Shown here: positions 1-6,373 of the stretch, piece after piece
How the letters are laid out: each line of letters begins with the position of its first letter
How positions within the stretch are numbered: the stretch's first letter is position 1
NCBI GenBank assembly: GCA_023396345.1
Contig: JAEWWO010000183.1
Span: 1-6,373, forward strand
Direction of reading: 5' to 3'
DNA from: Bacteroidota bacterium
GTDB taxonomy: Bacteria > Bacteroidota > Bacteroidia > Chitinophagales > Chitinophagaceae
Length of the DNA stretch: 6,373 bases
Translations under genes and position numbers: made by a program
The notes under the pieces: model-generated
Told to the model about the DNA's origin: nothing
Databases searched by the model: none
The model's input: the letters and a program-made list of their open reading frames with translations, nothing else

Positions 1-428
1 TCTTACAGGTGTTCGACAGTTGGGGAGGGTTACTGAGTAAAAAAGATTTTGAAATTTTTTCATTACAATACATTCGTCAGATTGTGCATGCGTTAAAGGA
101 TGAAATTCCTGTAATAGTTTTTGCCAAAGGAGCTTGGAGTTCGCTTGCAGAAATGAAAGAAACCGGTGCGCATGGGCTTGGAATAGACTGGTGTATTGAA
201 CCGCAGACAGCCAGAGCATTTGCGGGTGACGATGTAACACTTCAGGGTAATTTTGATCCTGCAAAACTATTATCGCCAATTTCTGTAATTGAGCAGGAAA
301 CCAAAGAGATGCTTAAGGCATTCGGAAAAGGACGACACATTGCAAATCTTGGACACGGAATCATTCCGTCAGTTCCAGTAGATCATGCCAAAGCATTTGT
401 AAATACTGTTAAAGAATTTGTTTGGTAA
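1..428 (+). CDS. hemE: Uroporphyrinogen III decarboxylase, C-terminal part (5' end outside window)
   Basis: HemE removes the four acetate carboxyl groups of uroporphyrinogen III to give coproporphyrinogen III, a cytoplasmic step of haem synthesis. Only about 141 C-terminal residues are present (in-frame codons from position 3); the family is usually about 340-350 residues. The GTG at 9 is an internal Val codon, not a start, because the frame and the family similarity continue to the left edge (Leu-Gln-Val-Phe-Asp-Ser-Trp). Recognisable blocks in order are FDSWGG (its Ser, codon 18-20, aligns with human UROD Ser219), VFAKGA, GIDW, LQGNFDP, and near the end NLGHGI, whose His aligns with human His339. 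The other active-site residues (equivalents of Arg37, Asp86 and Tyr164) would lie upstream. The stop is TAA at 426-428. The identification rests on recalled similarity to the E. coli and human enzymes and is strong. Confidence 0.96.
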   Translation, partial: LQVFDSWGGLLSKKDFEIFSLQYIRQIVHALKDEIPVIVFAKGAWSSLAEMKETGAHGLGIDWCIEPQTARAFAGDDVTLQGNFDPAKLLSPISVIEQETKEMLKAFGKGRHIANLGHGIIPSVPVDHAKAFVNTVKEFVW

Positions 429-438
429 TCCAATAATA

Positions 439-456
439 AACATTAAATTTAATGTT
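439..456. repeat. Perfect 18-bp palindrome between hemE and the small gene
   Basis: The sequence AACATTAAATTTAATGTT is exactly its own reverse complement, with 9-bp half-sites. It starts 10 bp after the hemE stop codon and ends immediately before an ATG at 457. As RNA it could form only a weak 7-bp stem with an AATT loop, and no T-run follows, so it does not look like a terminator. A binding site for a dimeric DNA-binding protein is the more natural reading, but no protein can be named and chance in AT-rich DNA is possible. Confidence 0.5.
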
Positions 457-465
457 ATGTACAGA

Positions 466-657
466 ATGGATAAAACTGCATTTAAGGCGCAAACATTTAA
501 AGAGGCAGAACAGTCTCATGCGGAGTATTACAGGAGTTTATCCTGGCAGGAAAGATTGAAAATTGCCAGTTATTTAAATAGTGTTGCGTATAACTATCCA
601 TTAGATAATCAACCTAAAGTAGACCGTACAAAGTTTAAAGCAAAAGGAAGAAAATAA
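466..657 (+). CDS. Small hypothetical protein (63 aa), hemE-adjacent
   Basis: Function is not known. The predicted product is 63 residues, charged and mostly helical in character, with no signal peptide, membrane segment or metal-binding cysteines. The core reads YYRSLSWQERLKIASYLN, followed by a C-terminal VDRTKFKAK tail. The first residues (MDKTAFKAQ) resemble that tail. The layout (MDKT start, central 'W-x-ERL' helix, DRT-basic end) resembles small Bacteroidota hypothetical proteins that I recall sitting beside nucleotidyltransferase-like genes in toxin-antitoxin-like pairs. No such partner is visible here, so this is only a weak memory-based link. ATG 466 is preferred because it begins the conserved-looking block; ATG 457 (three residues longer, directly after the palindrome) is the alternative. 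A TTG at 418 also opens the frame but would overlap hemE and add an unlikely leader. The gene follows hemE by 37 bp and may be co-transcribed with it. Confidence 0.7.
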   Translation: MDKTAFKAQTFKEAEQSHAEYYRSLSWQERLKIASYLNSVAYNYPLDNQPKVDRTKFKAKGRK

Positions 658-689
658 ATATCCCGGTTTCTAATATATAATTTGTATCA

Positions 690-2117
690 TCAGCATTCAA
701 TCAATCCTAGTGGTACATTTACTGCAAGTCCGCCATCGGAGGTTTCCTTGTATTTGCTGTTCATATCCAGTGCTGTTTCCCACATGGTTTTTATGACTTT
801 ATCCAAAGATACTTTGGCATAGTCCGGGGCGCTTTGCATAGCCAGTTGTGCAGCCATAATAGCTTTGATAGCCCCCATTGTATTGCGCTCTATACAAGGA
901 ACCTGCACCAATCCTGCAACCGGATCGCAGGTAAGACCCAAGTGATGTTCCATAGCAATTTCTGCAGCCATCATAGCTTGTTTTTGTGTGCCGCCCAGTC
1001 CTTCCGTCAGTGCTGCTGCTGCCATAGCCGATGATACGCCTATCTCTGCCTGACAACCACCCATAGCTGCTGAAATTGTTGCATTTTTCTTGAATATACT
1101 TCCTATTTCTGCTGCGGTCAGCAAAAAAGAAACAATCTTATCATCATTATCACCATTACAAAAAATAATAAAGTAAAGCAGTACTGCCGGTATTACGCCC
1201 GATGCTCCGTTTGTAGGTGCTGTGACTACTCTGCCAAAAGAAGCATTTTCTTCATTTACTGCGAGGGCAAAACAACTAATCCAGTCGAGCATTTTCTGAA
1301 AATTGCCCTGATCTTCTTTAATTATATCTTTCCATTCCTCAAAGCTGTTGTATACTTTTCCTTTACACAATTTTTTGTTTAGAACTGATGCTCTGCGCTT
1401 CACCTGGAGTCCTCCCGGTAATTCCCCGCTCTGATGAATACCTCTGTAAATACAGTTTTTCATAACCGACCAAATGTTCAATGCCTCCGATTTTATCTGG
1501 TTTTCATTGCGCCAGCAAAGCTCGTTTTCTACCACAATATCTGCTATTGACATTCCCGTTTTTACGCTCCAGAACAATAAATCGCTGGCCGTATCTATGG
1601 GAAAAGGAAGATCTGCTTTTTGTGCTTCGCTTGCTTGTTCACCTTCCTGCATTACAAATCCGCCTCCAATTGAGTAGTAAGTTTCGCTTATTTGTTCGCC
1701 ATTATTAAAGGTTACAAGGAAGCTTATTCCATTCGGATGAAAAGGCAACGATTCCTCATATAGAAACACGATATCTTCATCTGGATTAAATGTTATTAAA
1801 TGCTGATTGTTAAGCAATATTTTATTTTCGTCGGCAATTCGCTGCATTTTATTCCCCATATCTTCCAGGTCAGTAGATTCGGGATTTTCTCCCAATAATC
1901 CCATTTTTACAGCCAAATCTGTTCCGTGCCCTTTACCCGTTTTAGCCAAAGAGCCATATAGCAAAACTTTTAGATTTTCTACGTTTTTAAGTTGATGATT
2001 ATTTTTCAGACTTTGGATGAAAATTAATGCAGCTTTCCACGGACCAAGCGTGTGTGAACTTGATGGTCCAACACCTATTTTAAATATATCAAACGCAGAG
2101 ATAGCTTCGTGAGGCAT
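690..2117 (-). CDS. sdaA: L-serine ammonia-lyase (L-serine dehydratase), single-chain iron-sulfur type
   Basis: This cytoplasmic enzyme deaminates L-serine to pyruvate and ammonia using a [4Fe-4S] cluster rather than PLP. The product is 475 residues, full length for the single-chain (type 2) family. The N-terminal half (about residues 5-155) is the beta/ASB-type domain and opens with [12 protein letters not shown] (15-26). The catalytic alpha-type domain covers roughly 185-470 and includes [12 protein letters not shown] (300-311) and [12 protein letters not shown]. Cluster cysteines are Cys355 (GGCQAEIG), Cys397 (TCDPVAG) and Cys408 (VPCIERN). Their 42- and 11-residue spacing equals that of Legionella Cys343/385/396. 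The last residue is Cys475, matching the 'tail-in-mouth' fourth ligand described for the Legionella enzyme. The start is ATG at 2117-2115, followed at once by conserved sequence, with a weak GGAAAA upstream. It converges with the small gene (32-bp gap) and diverges from the ROK gene. No frameshift or missing key residue is seen. Confidence 0.96.
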   Translation of the reverse strand: MPHEAISAFDIFKIGVGPSSSHTLGPWKAALIFIQSLKNNHQLKNVENLKVLLYGSLAKTGKGHGTDLAVKMGLLGENPESTDLEDMGNKMQRIADENKILLNNQHLITFNPDEDIVFLYEESLPFHPNGISFLVTFNNGEQISETYYSIGGGFVMQEGEQASEAQKADLPFPIDTASDLLFWSVKTGMSIADIVVENELCWRNENQIKSEALNIWSVMKNCIYRGIHQSGELPGGLQVKRRASVLNKKLCKGKVYNSFEEWKDIIKEDQGNFQKMLDWISCFALAVNEENASFGRVVTAPTNGASGVIPAVLLYFIIFCNGDNDDKIVSFLLTAAEIGSIFKKNATISAAMGGCQAEIGVSSAMAAAALTEGLGGTQKQAMMAAEIAMEHHLGLTCDPVAGLVQVPCIERNTMGAIKAIMAAQLAMQSAPDYAKVSLDKVIKTMWETALDMNSKYKETSDGGLAVNVPLGLIEC

Positions 2118-2131
2118 TTTATTATTTTTTC

Positions 2132-2139
2132 CAAAACTA
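2132..2139 (-). promoter_or_regulatory. Candidate Bacteroidota -7 element for the serine dehydratase gene
   Basis: Read on the minus strand, 2139 to 2132 is TAGTTTTG, a full match to the TAnnTTTG -7 consensus used by the Bacteroidota primary sigma factor. It ends 14 bp before the start codon at 2117, which would leave a short 5' leader of roughly 8-10 bases. No TTG -33 box is found at the usual spacing of about 19-20 bp (the minus-strand bases there read TAG), so the call is tentative. Confidence 0.35.
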
Positions 2140-2255
2140 CATTAAAACTATGTAAATATCTATCTAAAAACTTAGAAACCAATGAACAATAGTTATTGAA
2201 TATATTTATTTTTAACTTTAAAATGAAAAAAATATTAAGTTTTTGTATTTACTTC

Positions 2256-2286
2256 TTGTTTTTTTGGAAAAAGTATTGTTACTTTG
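2256..2286 (+). promoter_or_regulatory. Candidate promoter for the ROK regulator
   Basis: A TTG at 2256-2258 and TTACTTTG at 2279-2286 are separated by 20 bp. They match the Bacteroidota -33 (TTG) and -7 (TAnnTTTG) elements with one mismatch in the latter. Transcription would begin near 2293, about 33 bases before the TTG start codon at 2326. An inverted repeat overlaps the -7 element (see the 2270-2285 entry). The placement is a consensus match only; AT-rich DNA produces such matches readily. Confidence 0.35.
2270..2285. promoter_or_regulatory. Inverted repeat overlapping the ROK promoter, candidate operator
   Basis: AAAGTA-TTGT-TACTTT is an inverted repeat with 6-bp arms and a 4-bp centre, lying across the candidate -7 element and 41-56 bp before the ROK start. 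ROK-type repressors such as NagC and Mlc bind AT-rich inverted repeats at promoters, so autoregulation by the downstream gene is a reasonable guess. The arms are short, and the site shows no specific match to known ROK operators. Confidence 0.35.
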
Positions 2287-2325
2287 GTATATTAAAATCA
2301 CTTTTTTTCATAAATCTGAAGAAAA

Positions 2326-3552
2326 TTGAAAGAAGAATTATATAAAAATAAGATAATACAGGAGTTGTATTTTTCGGGCGGTGCCTCCAGTCTGGAGTTA
2401 AGCAAGCGCCTTGATAAGAGCTTGTCGCTGATAAGCCGGATTGTCAATGAAATGATTGAAGAAGGGTTGGTGATAGAAAAAGGATTTGCCATATCCAGTG
2501 GTGGGCGCAGACCCGTTGTTTACGCATTAAAAAGCGATGTAAAATACATTATTTCAGTAGCTATGGATCAGCTCATAACACGTCTGGTGGTGATGGATAT
2601 GAGCAACAACTTTATCGGAGAAGTAAAAAAAGTGTCTATCCCACTAACGGATAACTATGTTGCATTACAGACTTTGACAGAAGCCATAGTTCAGCTAATT
2701 GCAGAATCCGGAATAGATAAGAAAAGCTTTTTGGGCATTGGTATAGGTATGCCGGGTTTTGTAGATCCTGTTGCAGGACATAATTATACATTTCTTGGAG
2801 CAAATATTTCCAAGCAAATAAAAATCAGCACAGGTTTACCTGTATATATTGAAAACGACTCCAGCTCTATAGCTTTGGCAGAATATAACTTTGGTTCAGC
2901 GCAGGGTAGCAATAATGCTATGATTATCAACTTTAACTGGGGTGTTGGATTGGGAATAATTATTAATGGAGAACTGTACAGAGGTTCTAACGGTTTTGCC
3001 GGAGAATTCAGCCATATACCTATGTTTAATAATGGTAAAATGTGCGGCTGCGGAAAAACTGGTTGTCTTGAAACGGAGTGCTCTTTTATTTACATGATTC
3101 GCATGGCTGAAGAGCAAATAGAACAAGGTGTTGAAAGTTTTATGAGCGGAAGATTGACACCTGATATGAATTATGAAGAAAAGAGTAAACTTTTTATTCA
3201 GGCTGTTTTAAACGGAGATAAATTAGCCGTAGAGCAAATCTCTGTTGCCGGATATAATTTAGGAAAAGGAATAGCCACGCTTATACACTTATTCAATCCT
3301 GCTAAGATAATCATAAGTGGCAGAGGGGCTACTATAGGAAAGATCTGGTTAACATCTATACAACAAGCAATTAATGAATATGCAATTCCGCGTATTTCGC
3401 AGCATACTGATATTGAAGTTTCAAAAATGGGATATGAATCGGAGCTTATCGGTTCCGCCATTATAGTAATGTCAAATGCCGAGAATATTTATGATATAGC
3501 ATCTGACCATGGATATGAATTAAAAAAATTACGTAAGCAAACAATTATTTAA
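2326..3552 (+). CDS. ROK-family transcriptional regulator (NagC/Mlc/XylR type)
   Basis: The product is a cytoplasmic DNA-binding regulator, probably responding to a sugar or amino sugar (408 residues, normal for ROK repressors). Residues 6-50 form a winged helix-turn-helix: LSKRLDKS, then the recognition helix around ISRIVNEMIEEGLV. The wing carries the family's GGRRPVVYAL (59-68). The ROK sugar-kinase-like fold follows: GIGIGMPGFVDP (137-148), END at 176-178 (the kinase catalytic Asp position), GVGLGIIINGELYRG (206-220), and a zinc site made of His230 plus Cys240, Cys242 and Cys247 (CGCGKTGC). The first phosphate-binding loop (DxGGT in kinases) is replaced by AMDQLITR (79-86), so this is a regulator rather than an active kinase. 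The start is TTG 2326: an in-frame TGA at 2317-2319 blocks any earlier start, and the first Met codon after it comes at residue 43, inside the DNA-binding domain. It ends 21 bp before the SusC-like gene, whose regulator it may be. The ligand cannot be told from sequence. Confidence 0.92.
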   Translation: MKEELYKNKIIQELYFSGGASSLELSKRLDKSLSLISRIVNEMIEEGLVIEKGFAISSGGRRPVVYALKSDVKYIISVAMDQLITRLVVMDMSNNFIGEVKKVSIPLTDNYVALQTLTEAIVQLIAESGIDKKSFLGIGIGMPGFVDPVAGHNYTFLGANISKQIKISTGLPVYIENDSSSIALAEYNFGSAQGSNNAMIINFNWGVGLGIIINGELYRGSNGFAGEFSHIPMFNNGKMCGCGKTGCLETECSFIYMIRMAEEQIEQGVESFMSGRLTPDMNYEEKSKLFIQAVLNGDKLAVEQISVAGYNLGKGIATLIHLFNPAKIIISGRGATIGKIWLTSIQQAINEYAIPRISQHTDIEVSKMGYESELIGSAIIVMSNAENIYDIASDHGYELKKLRKQTII

Positions 3553-3573
3553 TAACAATAAAAGCAAACAAAA
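3551..3573 (+). promoter_or_regulatory. A-rich translation initiation region of the SusC-like gene
   Basis: The short gap between the ROK stop (TAA 3550-3552) and ATG 3574 is almost purely A-rich, with no GGAGG-like site. Highly expressed Bacteroidota genes commonly use an A-rich unstructured leader instead of Shine-Dalgarno pairing, which supports ATG 3574 as the real start. The gap holds no terminator and no TAnnTTTG element, so read-through from the ROK gene is plausible. Confidence 0.5.
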
Positions 3574-6373
3574 ATGAGAAAAACACGACAACTCATTTTA
3601 AAAGGGTTATTTAGCATTATTGCCCTTTTATTTATGCAAATTGGCTTTAGCCAATCAGTAATATCTGTTTCCGGTAAGGTTTCAGATAGTACAGGAATGG
3701 GTATACCTAATGTATCTGTTAAGGTGCAGGGAAATACAACTGGTGCGATTACCAATAATGAAGGAGGCTTTACTTTAAGAGCACCGCAAGGAAGCACTTT
3801 AGAGTTCACTTATGTTGGCTTTCTTCCTGAATACGCTGAAGTAAGAGGAGATGATTTTATTAATGTTGTATTAATACCTACAACAGAAACTGCTGGTAAC
3901 GAAGTGGTTGTGACGGCATTGGGTATTAGAAGATTAGACAAGAACCTTGGTTATGCTGCTACAACGGTTGGAGGGGAAGAAATTGCAAGAACAAATACTG
4001 TCAATCCTATTGCCGGCTTACAAGGTAAAGTTGCAGGACTGAATATTAACGTAATGGGAGCAGCAGGAGTACAAACAACTCCTTCAATACTTCTTAGAGG
4101 AGCGAAATCATTAACGGGAAACAATCAACCTATATTCGTAATAGACGGTGTTGTAGTTAGCTCTAATGTGGTTGGAGCAGATGCTTTAGATAATGGATCG
4201 CAGTTATTGAACTTAAATCCGGATGATTATGAGTCAATATCAGTTTTGAAAGGGGCAGCAGCTACTTCTGTATATGGGTCTCGTGGTGCGAATGGTGCCA
4301 TCGTAATTACGACTAAAAGAGGTAAGTTGGGTACAGGCTTAGGCATATCAGCTACGAGTACATATCAAACAGAAAATATTTATGCAAACACAATAGGTTT
4401 ACAAGATAAATATGGTATGGGTAGCTGGCTTACAAGGGAGGGTAATTTTGCACCTGATGGCACTCAGGTTTTAACATCTTACAGCTGGGGCGCAGAAATG
4501 GATGGCAGAATGGTACCTGCTCTTTGGGATAATACTGTTCAGGTTCCTTATTCTCCTCAACCTGACAATTGGAGAACTTTTTATCAAAATGGTAGATTTA
4601 TTAATAATAATGTGGCTATTGATGGTGGAAGTGAAAAAGCGACTTATAGATTATCTTATACCAACACTATAAATGATGGAGTTTTGCCTAATAATGGCTT
4701 AAGAAGAAATACCTGGGATTTTAAAACAACAGGAGTTTTAAATAAAGTTTTTTCTTTTGATGGAGGGTTGACGTATAGTAACACTAAGATGCAGAATTTT
4801 TATAACCAAAGTCGTTGGTTTTGGACTTCAGGACAGAACCTTGGATTTTTGACTTATTATGCTGTGCCAAGAAATGCGGATTTAGCACAATGGTATCAAA
4901 ATTATCGTAATCCGGATTATTCCATGAGAAATTATAATTATAGTTTATGGACTGATCAGGTTAATGCTGCATTCAATAGGTTTGATAATTTAAGCACAAT
5001 AAAGAATGACAACTCTTTATTAGCTTTTGCTCAGCTTAAAGCACAAATTACTCCAAAGATTGACCTTACAGGTAGAGCAAACCTTAACTATTATAAAACA
5101 TTCACAGAAACACAAGAAAAAGGCGGAGGTGCTTTACATTCGGGAGGCGCTTATGGGCTAAATGGTAACTACAATTATAGCTATAACTATATATTTACAG
5201 GACATTACACAGACAAATTCATGAATGAAGACTTAGGCTTAGATCTTATCATTGGTAATGAAATATATGGAAATGACAGAACAGAAAGTTATGGAAGCAG
5301 TACTAATGGTGGTTTGATTGTTCCTGATATGTTTACATTGAATAATTCTGTGAATGACAGATATAATAGAGATCATATATGGTACGGTTATGCTCCTGGC
5401 AACAATAGGGTAGTCGGTTTGTATGCAATAGCTAACTTAAACTACAGAAACTTTCTGAACTTAGAATTAACAGCCAGAAATGACTGGTTGTCAAGTTTAG
5501 TTTATCCTGCTTCTGTACCAGAAGGACAGAATAATTATACAGTATTCTATCCGTCAGCAAACCTATCATGGATATTCTCTGAACAATTTAAAAATTCTAT
5601 GCCTGAATGGTTGAGCTTTGGTAGATTGAGAGCTTCTGTATCAGAAGTAGGTAATGGAACACAGCCATTTGCTACAAGCTTTAATACATATACACAAGGA
5701 AGCGTGTTAGACATGAACGGAAATACAGTGATTACAGCAGATTTACAAAACTCTTCTGTTTTACCAAACTACAATGTAAAACCTGAAATTCAACGTTCTA
5801 TGGAGGTAGGTGCGAATGTAGGCTTATTTAGAGATAGAATTAATTTTGATATAGCCTATTATAGAACAAATACCTTTAATCAGATTTTAAGAATTCCATA
5901 TGTAAGTGAAACTGGCTACTCCAATCGATTAATTAATGCCGGTAATATAGCAAACAGAGGAGTTGAGTTTTTGATTAATGCTACTCCAGTAAGAAATAAA
6001 GATTTGAGATGGGATGTCTCTTTAAACTTTGCGCATAACCGAGGTAAGATTATTGAATTCTATCCTGGTATTACAGGTTATCAAATGATGGGAAATTACG
6101 ATGGCGTAGAAGTTTGGGCATATGAAGGAGGAGATTACGGCGTTATGCAAACCAGCAGAACAAACTACAGAGAGCGTGATCCGCAAACAGGGTTCCCTAT
6201 AATAGAAGTAGGTTCAAGGTATGTTGATAATAACGCATTTACTAAAAATAATATTCAGGACTATAATTGGATATATCAGGAAAACGATCCGGATAATCCA
6301 AGACATACTTATGGGAAAGTTGAGCCGGATTTAATAGGTGGGTTCAATACAACATTACGTTGGAAAAGCTTTA
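3574..6373 (+). CDS. SusC/RagA-family TonB-linked outer-membrane receptor (3' end outside window)
   Basis: This is the outer-membrane beta-barrel transporter that, with a SusD-like lipoprotein, imports glycans, peptides or other large nutrients using TonB energy. Codon-by-codon reading gives 933 residues with no stop up to the right edge; the family is usually about 1000-1100, so the C-terminal barrel strands are missing. Residues 1-27 are a signal peptide (MRKTRQ, a hydrophobic core, then a GFSQ cleavage region). Residues 32-107 are a carboxypeptidase-regulatory-like beta domain (VSGKVSDSTGMGIPNVSV to DFINVVLIPT). EVVVTALG (110-117) is TonB-box-like. The plug domain runs to about 250 with GLQGKVAGLNI, LLRGAKS, IDGVVV, LNPDDYESISVLKGAAA and YGSRGANGAIVITTKRGK. 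The rest is Asn/Tyr/Gly-rich barrel. There is no STN domain, so it is not an ECF-sigma transducer type. It lies 21 bp after the ROK regulator and is likely in its operon or regulon. Substrate is unknown. Confidence 0.96.
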   Translation, partial: MRKTRQLILKGLFSIIALLFMQIGFSQSVISVSGKVSDSTGMGIPNVSVKVQGNTTGAITNNEGGFTLRAPQGSTLEFTYVGFLPEYAEVRGDDFINVVLIPTTETAGNEVVVTALGIRRLDKNLGYAATTVGGEEIARTNTVNPIAGLQGKVAGLNINVMGAAGVQTTPSILLRGAKSLTGNNQPIFVIDGVVVSSNVVGADALDNGSQLLNLNPDDYESISVLKGAAATSVYGSRGANGAIVITTKRGKLGTGLGISATSTYQTENIYANTIGLQDKYGMGSWLTREGNFAPDGTQVLTSYSWGAEMDGRMVPALWDNTVQVPYSPQPDNWRTFYQNGRFINNNVAIDGGSEKATYRLSYTNTINDGVLPNNGLRRNTWDFKTTGVLNKVFSFDGGLTYSNTKMQNFYNQSRWFWTSGQNLGFLTYYAVPRNADLAQWYQNYRNPDYSMRNYNYSLWTDQVNAAFNRFDNLSTIKNDNSLLAFAQLKAQITPKIDLTGRANLNYYKTFTETQEKGGGALHSGGAYGLNGNYNYSYNYIFTGHYTDKFMNEDLGLDLIIGNEIYGNDRTESYGSSTNGGLIVPDMFTLNNSVNDRYNRDHIWYGYAPGNNRVVGLYAIANLNYRNFLNLELTARNDWLSSLVYPASVPEGQNNYTVFYPSANLSWIFSEQFKNSMPEWLSFGRLRASVSEVGNGTQPFATSFNTYTQGSVLDMNGNTVITADLQNSSVLPNYNVKPEIQRSMEVGANVGLFRDRINFDIAYYRTNTFNQILRIPYVSETGYSNRLINAGNIANRGVEFLINATPVRNKDLRWDVSLNFAHNRGKIIEFYPGITGYQMMGNYDGVEVWAYEGGDYGVMQTSRTNYRERDPQTGFPIIEVGSRYVDNNAFTKNNIQDYNWIYQENDPDNPRHTYGKVEPDLIGGFNTTLRWKSF

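Noticed and set aside
658..689. Possible shared terminator between the convergent small gene and serine dehydratase gene
   Set aside because: I could find no GC-containing hairpin followed by a T-run on either strand; the gap is only AT-rich.
799..1056. An 85-residue open frame on the minus strand inside the serine dehydratase gene
   Set aside because: It is an out-of-frame shadow of the well-supported enzyme, with a low-complexity Gly/Tyr/Arg/Ser-rich product and no family features.
1474..1995. Several short plus-strand open frames opposite the serine dehydratase gene
   Set aside because: They are antisense shadows with no recognisable domains, and they lie within conserved coding sequence on the other strand.
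2164..2175. CTAA-AAAC-TTAG inverted repeat upstream of the serine dehydratase gene
   Set aside because: Four-base arms are expected often by chance.
2187..2198. CAATA-GT-TATTG inverted repeat in the divergent intergenic region
   Set aside because: The arms are only 5 bp in very AT-rich DNA and do not overlap a promoter-like element, so chance is a sufficient explanation.
2298..2492. A 64-residue minus-strand open frame over the ROK start
   Set aside because: It overlaps the DNA-binding domain coding sequence antisense and shows no protein features.
2896..3809. Minus-strand open frames opposite the ROK and SusC-like genes
   Set aside because: They are antisense to strongly supported coding regions and look like random translation.
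1..6373. Defence system, mobile element, CRISPR or other novel multi-gene system
   Set aside because: All long genes are recognisable metabolic, regulatory or transport families. No transposase, integrase, direct-repeat array or defence-domain gene is visible, so no such claim is supported.

Overview
This window looks like ordinary chromosomal DNA of a Bacteroidota bacterium, probably a Chitinophagia or Sphingobacteriia relative. The evidence is the AT-rich composition, a SusC/RagA-type TonB-linked outer-membrane protein with the clade-typical 'VVVTALG' and 'SRGANGAIVITTKRGK' signatures, an A-rich leader in place of a Shine-Dalgarno site, and promoter-like TAnnTTTG elements. Genus cannot be fixed from the sequence alone. 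I see no tRNA, rRNA, insertion sequence, CRISPR array or phage gene.

Layout. (1) 1-428, plus strand: the 3' end of hemE (uroporphyrinogen III decarboxylase, haem synthesis), cut by the window edge. (2) 466-657, plus strand: a 63-residue hypothetical protein just behind hemE. A perfect 18-bp palindrome lies between the two. (3) 690-2117, minus strand: a full-length single-chain iron-sulfur L-serine dehydratase, convergent with the small gene. It has the three cluster cysteines and a fourth cysteine as its very last residue. (4) 2118-2325: a 208-bp AT-rich divergent control region with a promoter-like element facing each way and a small inverted repeat on the rightward one. (5) 2326-3552, plus strand: a ROK-family transcriptional regulator with an N-terminal winged helix-turn-helix, starting at TTG. 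(6) 3574 to the right edge, plus strand: 933 codons of a SusC-like TonB-dependent receptor, open to the window end without a stop.

How they fit. The hemE end, the small gene and the serine dehydratase are housekeeping or unknown and show no functional link to the right half. The right half reads as the start of a nutrient-uptake locus: a sugar-responsive type of regulator only 21 bp ahead of a SusC-like transporter. In this phylum a SusD-like lipoprotein and catabolic enzymes would be expected just past the right edge. The receptor has no N-terminal STN signalling domain, which fits control by the adjacent ROK protein rather than by an ECF-sigma/FecR relay. The actual ligand cannot be read from the sequence.

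I did not find a convincing undescribed system. The most useful leads are the ROK-SusC pairing with its candidate operator, the palindrome beside the small gene, and the small gene itself.
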